This document shows positions 57,517 to 64,000 of a stretch of DNA of 64,000 nt, in pieces. Under the pieces are notes generated by a model. It had not been told where the DNA came from. It saw only the letters and a list, made by a program, of their open reading frames with translations, and did no database searches. Numbering within the stretch: position 1 is the stretch's first letter; each line of letters starts with the position of its first letter. Position numbers and translations under genes: made by a program. The DNA is from Symsagittifera roscoffensis (Eukaryota; Xenacoelomorpha; Acoela; Convolutidae): contig NW_026971152.1 in the NCBI RefSeq assembly GCF_963678635.1, forward strand, positions 1 to 64,000, in the 5' to 3' direction.

Positions 57517-57984
57517 ATGTCATTTAAAAACCTAGGAAATAAACAAACAATCGTTTTACACAATTGTGAAATAGATAACAAAAAATACGATCTTGTAATC
57601 ACACCTCATACACAAACAGTTGGAAATATCAGAACAAAACGACAAACATTAAAAAGAAAAATAATAACCAAACAAAGACAAATAACACGAAAAAGATTTT
57701 CCAAAAACCGAAACGCATTTTCAGAATCAGAAACCAGCAGTTTAGACGAACTTTATAAATTAAAAGAATCTATAGATAAAAATTGCCCCATTCACGATCA
57801 ATTATATTTTTCCGACTCAGAAACAACTTCAAATTCATCAAAAAGAGGAAAAAGAAGAATAAAAAAACAATATAAACACAAACCAGTACATTTATACAAT
57901 TGGAATCAACCAATTAGACACATCGATAGTTACATATTAACAGTCATCAAACGAAAAAATGAGCTCAACACACACCCCAGGTGA
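57517..57984 (+). CDS. Basic accessory ORF upstream of gag in the LTR element (copy 2)
   Basis: 155 residues. It differs from copy 1 only by Leu for Ile in the KPVHLYN motif. It overlaps the gag-pol start codon by 26 bases in another frame. Properties as described for 31,972-32,439. Confidence 0.65.
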   Translation: MSFKNLGNKQTIVLHNCEIDNKKYDLVITPHTQTVGNIRTKRQTLKRKIITKQRQITRKRFSKNRNAFSESETSSLDELYKLKESIDKNCPIHDQLYFSDSETTSNSSKRGKRRIKKQYKHKPVHLYNWNQPIRHIDSYILTVIKRKNELNTHPR

Positions 57985-60900
57985 AGAAAGTCCAGATGAT
58001 GATGATATCTTCCCCTTTATCGTAGATGCAACCACAGATAGAGGACAGCACATATTTTGCAAAAATTTACTCTTAAATTTGTTTGAACCCGGAGTCAGTC
58101 CATGTAAAACAGAGTTCCCAGATGTAAAAATCAAAAGACAAATTATCGATCACTATTTGAAAGATATATGCAACTTAACACAACAATACGGAATCTACTC
58201 CATACAATTCAGCTCACCAAACCAGAATCACAGCAAATATGTAATTCAAACAGACGACCTTGATTTAGAATTCTCAAAAGTATTCTCAGAATATATAAAA
58301 AGCATACAATATCATAACTCACAAAGAGCAAACTCCATATTCACCAATGAAGTTTTTGCAATAATATATAGTTATATCTCGATATTAGAAAACGAAATCC
58401 CAATCTCAAATGTCTCACCGACAGAAACATCTAAACATATAAGACTACGACATGAAATCACACTACTCTCTAGTTTTCTAAATATAATTAAAGAAAATTT
58501 CACTAAAGATGATGTTTCACAACATACAAAACATGACTTACAAAAAATCTTGGCATGGTTTATAATAGATTATTTCACACATAATCTAGATTTAATTTCA
58601 CAAGCAAGAAAAAATTTTAGACCTCAAAACTCAAACGATGATACTGCCATCACAGAACAGTCAGACTATGTTTGGGACCCCGAATGGTCTCATCCCGCAT
58701 TTATAAACATCCCACAATCAATCTCAAGTCAAGCAATAAGTACGATATCTTATGTAAGAGATTATGTAAGAGTAATACCATTAACCATTGATGCAACACC
58801 ATTAAACTATAATACATTTTTACCTGATATGCAAAATAATAGTTTAAACTCCACAATCATACACAATGAAAACCTCAATGGAACTAGAAATCTCACCCAG
58901 CAAGATATCCAGACACCATCACACTTCATAAATGAAGAAATCGTACAAACAACAACTACACAACAAAGCATTTCACCGATACGTCCAAATTTAACAACAC
59001 CAAGAAATACAAACCCTTCACAAACACAGGTAACCTTACAATCAACCGTTAAACCTTCGAGTGCCCCAAAATATTCAAACATGGATTATCAGACATACAG
59101 ACCCATGACAATACCGTCAAAGACACGTAAAACGTTCACTAGAAACAATTTTGCAGAACATAATTATAATTACACACATCCATCAAAAACAAATTATCCC
59201 CCACGAAAAATTTTTAATAATTACACAAGATCTCGAAACTGGGATAACCCAATGGCACAAACTAATTCAGTAAATTTTCAAACAAATTTACATCCTTCAC
59301 AGGATCGTAGTGAAAACTATCCATTTTTTCAACAAAATAAAAATAAAAAACAAACATCTTATCAAATGGATTACTTATCCTCAGATGATGATTTTTTACA
59401 ACCAGATATATTTGCACCATATAATCAAGAATATCGTGGACAAGGAGTACAGAAACCACATATAAATCATAGAATTTTTTCCCCACAATCGATAGATACA
59501 CAAAATCAACAACCAATTCAGCAACAAAACCCAATTAATACACAATATTTTCAACCAATTCAGCAACAAAACCCAATGATCACACACTCGTATCAACCGA
59601 CGCAAATGCAAAATGAAATACCACTCCCATATTATCTTCAACAACACGAAATAACAAGAAATCAACTTTCAAATTTTTCTCAAATGCCAAATGCAGCAGA
59701 ATCATTACAAATGACAATGAATCCATACCTTATGGGTGGATCATCAATAACATCAAATAAACCTTTAATGGTATTCACAGGAACAGACCCTGAATATTCT
59801 GTAGAAGACTATTTAAATGCAGTAACAGCAAATTTGATTTTAAATATAGGACCTGAACCAATTAATACGCCACTACATCAAAACTGGATACATCGACGCA
59901 CAGCGTTGATACAAACAACTTTAGACGGCGCAGCCCAAAAATGGTTTTCAGTATTGCCTCTAGAAATAAAATCAAATTGGAAGAGATTTACACAAGAATT
60001 TTCAAAAATGTTTGACTCCGAAAGAAACAAACAACAACAAAGAGTTTTATGTAATGAAATTCGCAGATTACCAAATGAAACCATCAAACAATTAGCAGTA
60101 CGCATCGAAACACTAGTTCGAAAAGCATATTCATTAAATACACACGACTATAAAAACACAAAAATGACAGAAATCTTAATGATGACCTTAACACCTCAAT
60201 TAAGAAAAATAGCAATAAAAAAGAGAGCATCCCATCCCTCCTCAATTCGAGAGCCCGATTTAGATTTCCGAAAACTAGTAGACAAACTAGAACAAGCAGA
60301 AATCACAATGAAACTCGAAGAAACAGAAAGTCTGAAATTACAATACGTTAACCGAATCGAAACAAATACCACAAGTATCAACAATATACAGGAATCAGAT
60401 ACAGACCTCGTTGAAAAAATCACTGAAATCCTCAATATTTACGAAAAACACCCAAACTTTAAAAGCAAACCATCTTTCAAAAAATGGTGTAATTATTGCC
60501 GACGTTACGGACATAGTATTTCTGAATGTAGACAAAAACAGCAAGACAATCAAAATAAACCTCAAAAATATAAAGAACCAAATAAATCATTCTATCAATA
60601 CATGAAGAAAGATCAAAATCTACCAAACAAAAATGTATACAGCAACAACAGTTCAGGAAAACCACTACCGAGCAATACCAACTACACGAGAAATCAATCA
60701 CCACATAACTCAAGTTATAGAGGAAGATCGCCAGAACGAAGAAATACACAAAATTCGTCACAAAATCACTACAATAGACAAAATAGTAGAAATAACTACT
60801 CCAGATCAAATTCAAATACAACACGATTTGTTTCTAGATCTAATTCCCAATCAAGAAATAATTACTATCCAAACAATCAATCACGAAATTCATCATACAA

Positions 60901-63900
60901 TAGAAATAGAAACTACTCCAATAATCGGAATAGAAGTTATTCAAACAACCGAAACCAGAATTACCCGAACAATCGATCAAGGAATAACTCATATAATAGA
61001 TCAAACTATAACAGACCAAACAATAATTACCAAAACAGATCAAGAAATAATTCACAAAATCGACATTCAAGTTATAATAATCGTTATAGAAATTATTCCC
61101 AATCACCACACAGGAATAATAACCATTATAATAATTCTAACAATCGCCACAGAAGTAGTACACCTAAACATCAAAGAAATATTAATCAAGTACAATCAAA
61201 CCCAGAAACAACATCAGACCCTCCAGGTATTGATGACACAGGAAATAACGAACTACAACTGAATCAAATAAACTGTGAATCATCAGAATCAGAAAGTGAT
61301 ACAGAAAACACTATCTCCATAAATATGATAGCAGTTGAAAATGATTACGAACCTATTATATATGAACAACCTTTTTCATCACATATATATGAAAATCAAT
61401 TAGAACTCCTTCACAATTATTATATTGAACCCATCCATTCTACACAAACAACACAAGAAACAAACGAAATTAACACTACAAATCAACCCAATGAGAATGA
61501 CAAGACAAAATGCTTAAATACAAATCACATCTATCAAAACATACAAAAAGAACAACCCAAAGAAAAAATTTGGACAATACCATTTCTTTTGGAAAGTCCA
61601 AGAAGTAAAGAATTTCAACCACCAGATCTTGAAATTGATTTTTTAATTGATTCAGGAGCAGAATCAAATATAATAAACAATCCCACATGGAATGAAATAA
61701 AAACCTTACACCCAAAGCTAACACCTCTTGAAACCTCCAGTAAACTAGCAACAGCACAAGGATCAACATTGGTAAACTATGGAAAAATTCAATTATCTCT
61801 TCTCCCCACAAGAACAATGGAGCAAAATAAAATTTTAACTAAACCATTTAAACAAATATTCCATATCACTGATACTAAACACAATATCATTGGAATACCA
61901 TTTATCTCTAAAAATATACCAACAATCAACATATTAAACAGTAAAATACTAATCAAAGATAAATACACAAAAACAAAAGACACATCCCTAACATTTTTCC
62001 AAAGATTAAACAAACAACCACCATTCTTTTCAAAATTTTATCCAATATATAACCAACAAAGAAAACACCTGAAACCACTATCAGGAAACATATATAATTT
62101 TTCAATAAAACAAGTTCACCAATATGATAAAAAACAAAACAAACAACAACTCTATATGTCAGACTTTGAATTCAAACCTATCCATAAGTTTTTCAAAATC
62201 ACAATCTCATCCATAAAATATTTGAAAAACTCGAATTCAGATATTATATCTCTACATGTATACAACAATACACCCTATCAAGTATCATTACCTTTAGGAC
62301 TTTTAGGCTATTGCGAAACCAACGCTACGATATCACCAATACACGAAAAAGAATATCGCGTAAATAATATACTCCAATTATTAGATATTTGTCAATCCAC
62401 AATTCTTAATGAAGAATTATCAATAAATAATATAATAAGTAACGAAAAAAGAAATACGGATTATTTCACAAAAACCCCATATTTCAAACCTACATTCAAC
62501 ATAAGTAACTACGCAGAGAATCAACAGAAATTTTTAACAATGTTTAACTTCCAACATTCACAAATAACACAAGACGAATTTGATAAATTAGCCAAACAGC
62601 TAATCAAATATTCATCAGTCTATGCAACATCCAAATTTGATGTTGGCAAAATCAGCTCATCACTACATCTCCCATTAAAACCAGATGCAGTTTTCAAAAA
62701 ACAAAGAGCAAGTAAAGTACCAATTCACTTACACGATAAAGTGAACAGATTACTCGACATTTTAGAACAATACAACATTATATCACCAGTAAATAAAGAA
62801 GAACAACCAAAAGGTAACACATTTATCAACCCTGTTATCATTCTAGCCAAAGGAGAATCATTAAAAATCGTTCTCGACGCTAGATACCTCAACTCACACA
62901 TAGATGAATCAAAGTGTAATTGGCCTATTGAACCAATACAAGTTATTTTAACAAAAATAAACGGAAAATAATTTACAACCGCAGATATGAATAGTGCATA
63001 CAATCAAATGCTATTAGATGAACAATCGCGACGTTTAACACAATTTGTTATTGGAAACCAACAGTATGAATTCAACCGCTTATTCTATGGAATATCCATA
63101 GGACCAGCAGCATTTTCAGCTTTTATGAGCAAAATTTTTCGACCACTAATACTCAAGAAAAACGCAATCACCTATTTAGACGATGTTTTTATGCAATCAC
63201 AGACTAAAGAAGAAATGTTCAATGTTTTAGAACAATATCACCAAATACTTCAGAACAAAAATCTGAAGGCCGCCCCCGATAAATCACACTTCTTTTTAAC
63301 ACGAGTAAAATTCTTAGGACATAATATAGAAAGAAAAACAATCACCCCATTAAAATCACGCATTGACGCTATTCAGAAACTCCAACCATCGACAAATAAA
63401 AAGAAAATCCAAGAATTCCTTGGAATGCTAAACTTTTTAAGCAAATATGTTTATAAAATGCAATTATATCTAAGACCATTCTATAATATACTTAGACAGC
63501 AAAACAATTTTGAATGGAATACAGAACATCAAGCACGATTTGAAGAAATTAAAAAACTTCTAACTGAACAAATTTCGAATACAATTCCAGATCCAAATCA
63601 ACCATTCTACGCAATGTGCGATGCTTCGAACTTTGGCATCGGCGCAGCGTTATTACAATCACATAATGGTACAAACAAAATGAACCTTATATCAGCAAAT
63701 TTTCGATTATTCACTCAAGCAGAGCTAAGACTCTCAACCCTAATGAGAGAATGTACAGCCATAATCTATACACTTACAGAATATGAATTTCTGATACTTG
63801 GATCAAAACATCCAACAGTTCTATTCACAGATCACAAACCAATCATTTTTCTCTTCACACAAAAATCCAACCCAAATCACCGAGTTTACAGATTTCAATT

Positions 63901-64000
63901 AATTCTAATGAAATTTCCAAACTTACATATAGTTTGGACAGCAGGAAAAAATCTTGCATTACCAGACACATTAAGTCGAAATACACCACCTGAATTACTT
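57959..64000 (+). pseudogene. Ty3/gypsy-type gag-pol, copy 2: open except one in-frame TAA in RT; continues past the window
   Basis: One frame runs for 1,670 codons from the ATG at 57,959: gag core about residues 660-700, intact CCHC knuckle (C-x2-C-x4-H-x4-C, about 843-856), Arg/Asn/Ser-rich tract about 890-1,075, protease DSGA about 1,231, and RT from about 1,560. TAA at 62,969-62,971 interrupts the RT just before FTTADMNSAYNQ. The same frame then stays open to the window edge with YLDD (about 1,737), RNase H CDAS and TDHK, and the LPDTLSR end. Gag and pol are fused in one frame, with no frameshift site needed. Integrase and 3' LTR should lie to the right of 64,000. Compared with copy 1 it lacks the frameshift and keeps the knuckle Cys, so copy 1 decayed after the duplication, or copy 2 is closer to the parental sequence. 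Confidence 0.9.

Larger units (their letters stand above)
38875..64000 (+). repeat. 25.6-kb tandem duplication unit, copy 2 (runs off the window)
   Basis: Starts at the exact position where the LTR element pol sequence gives way to the interior of the PHD/RT element. The base pairing with 13,244 holds from 38,875 on, and the preceding base differs. Position 64,000 corresponds to 38,454 of copy 1, so about 420 bp of the unit are missing at the right edge. Differences from copy 1 are scattered substitutions, homopolymer lengths and a 70-bp deletion near 53,390. Confidence 0.97.

Overview
The window is a stretch of an invertebrate animal (metazoan) nuclear genome. It is AT-rich and dominated by transposable elements. 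The evidence is a rhodopsin-type GPCR gene cut by spliceosomal introns, a single-exon METTL5-type rRNA methyltransferase, PHD-finger LINEs, a second non-LTR-type family with a restriction-like C-terminus, and Ty3/gypsy-type LTR elements. There are no prokaryotic operons, CRISPR arrays or recognisable tRNA/rRNA genes. I cannot name the lineage.

Layout of the single-copy left part (1-13,243): METTL5-like gene on the minus strand (839-1,474); a broken minus-strand LINE reverse transcriptase in two blocks (2,655-3,230 and about 4,150-4,335) separated by unrelated DNA with a 168-bp tandem duplication; a 173-bp direct repeat (5,485-5,740); a decayed minus-strand pol fragment with protease followed directly by integrase (5,991-6,882); a large inverted repeat (7,740-8,475) abutting a full-length LINE (ORF1 8,519-9,364, ORF2 9,365-12,265); and the start of the PHD/RT element (from 12,766). 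The LINE has both ORFs open, in the same frame, separated by a single UGA in the leaky context UGA-CUA-G. ORF2 has no AUG before its endonuclease catalytic residues, so stop-codon readthrough is the simplest expression route.

The rest (13,244-64,000) is one unit of about 25.6 kb present twice head to tail. Copy 1 is 13,244-38,874; copy 2 starts at 38,875 and runs off the right edge about 420 bp before its expected end. The copies are nearly identical, with scattered substitutions, homopolymer-length differences and a 70-bp deletion in copy 2. Each unit holds, left to right: the nonsense- and frameshift-ridden 3' part of the PHD/RT element; an antisense, decayed LTR-element remnant; a 2.3-kb minisatellite of 25-bp monomers arranged as 75-bp trimers; an unidentified ORF-bearing segment between direct repeats; the 3' four exons of a class A GPCR on the minus strand (TM3 to the stop codon), whose largest intron carries three copies of a 0.5-kb noncoding repeat; and a plus-strand Ty3/gypsy-type LTR element with an upstream basic ORF and a long gag-pol ORF. 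Copy 1 of that element has an extra frameshift and a lost zinc-knuckle cysteine. Copy 2 is open except for an in-frame TAA inside the RT domain that both copies share.

The only genes likely to serve the host are METTL5 and the GPCR. The GPCR 5' exons (TM1-TM2) are not visible in the unit and, if they exist, should lie beyond 64 kb. Copy 2 would then belong to the working gene, and copy 1 would be an orphan set of downstream exons. The main things to verify are whether the tandem duplication is real rather than two haplotypes joined end to end, and whether the LINE uses UGA readthrough.
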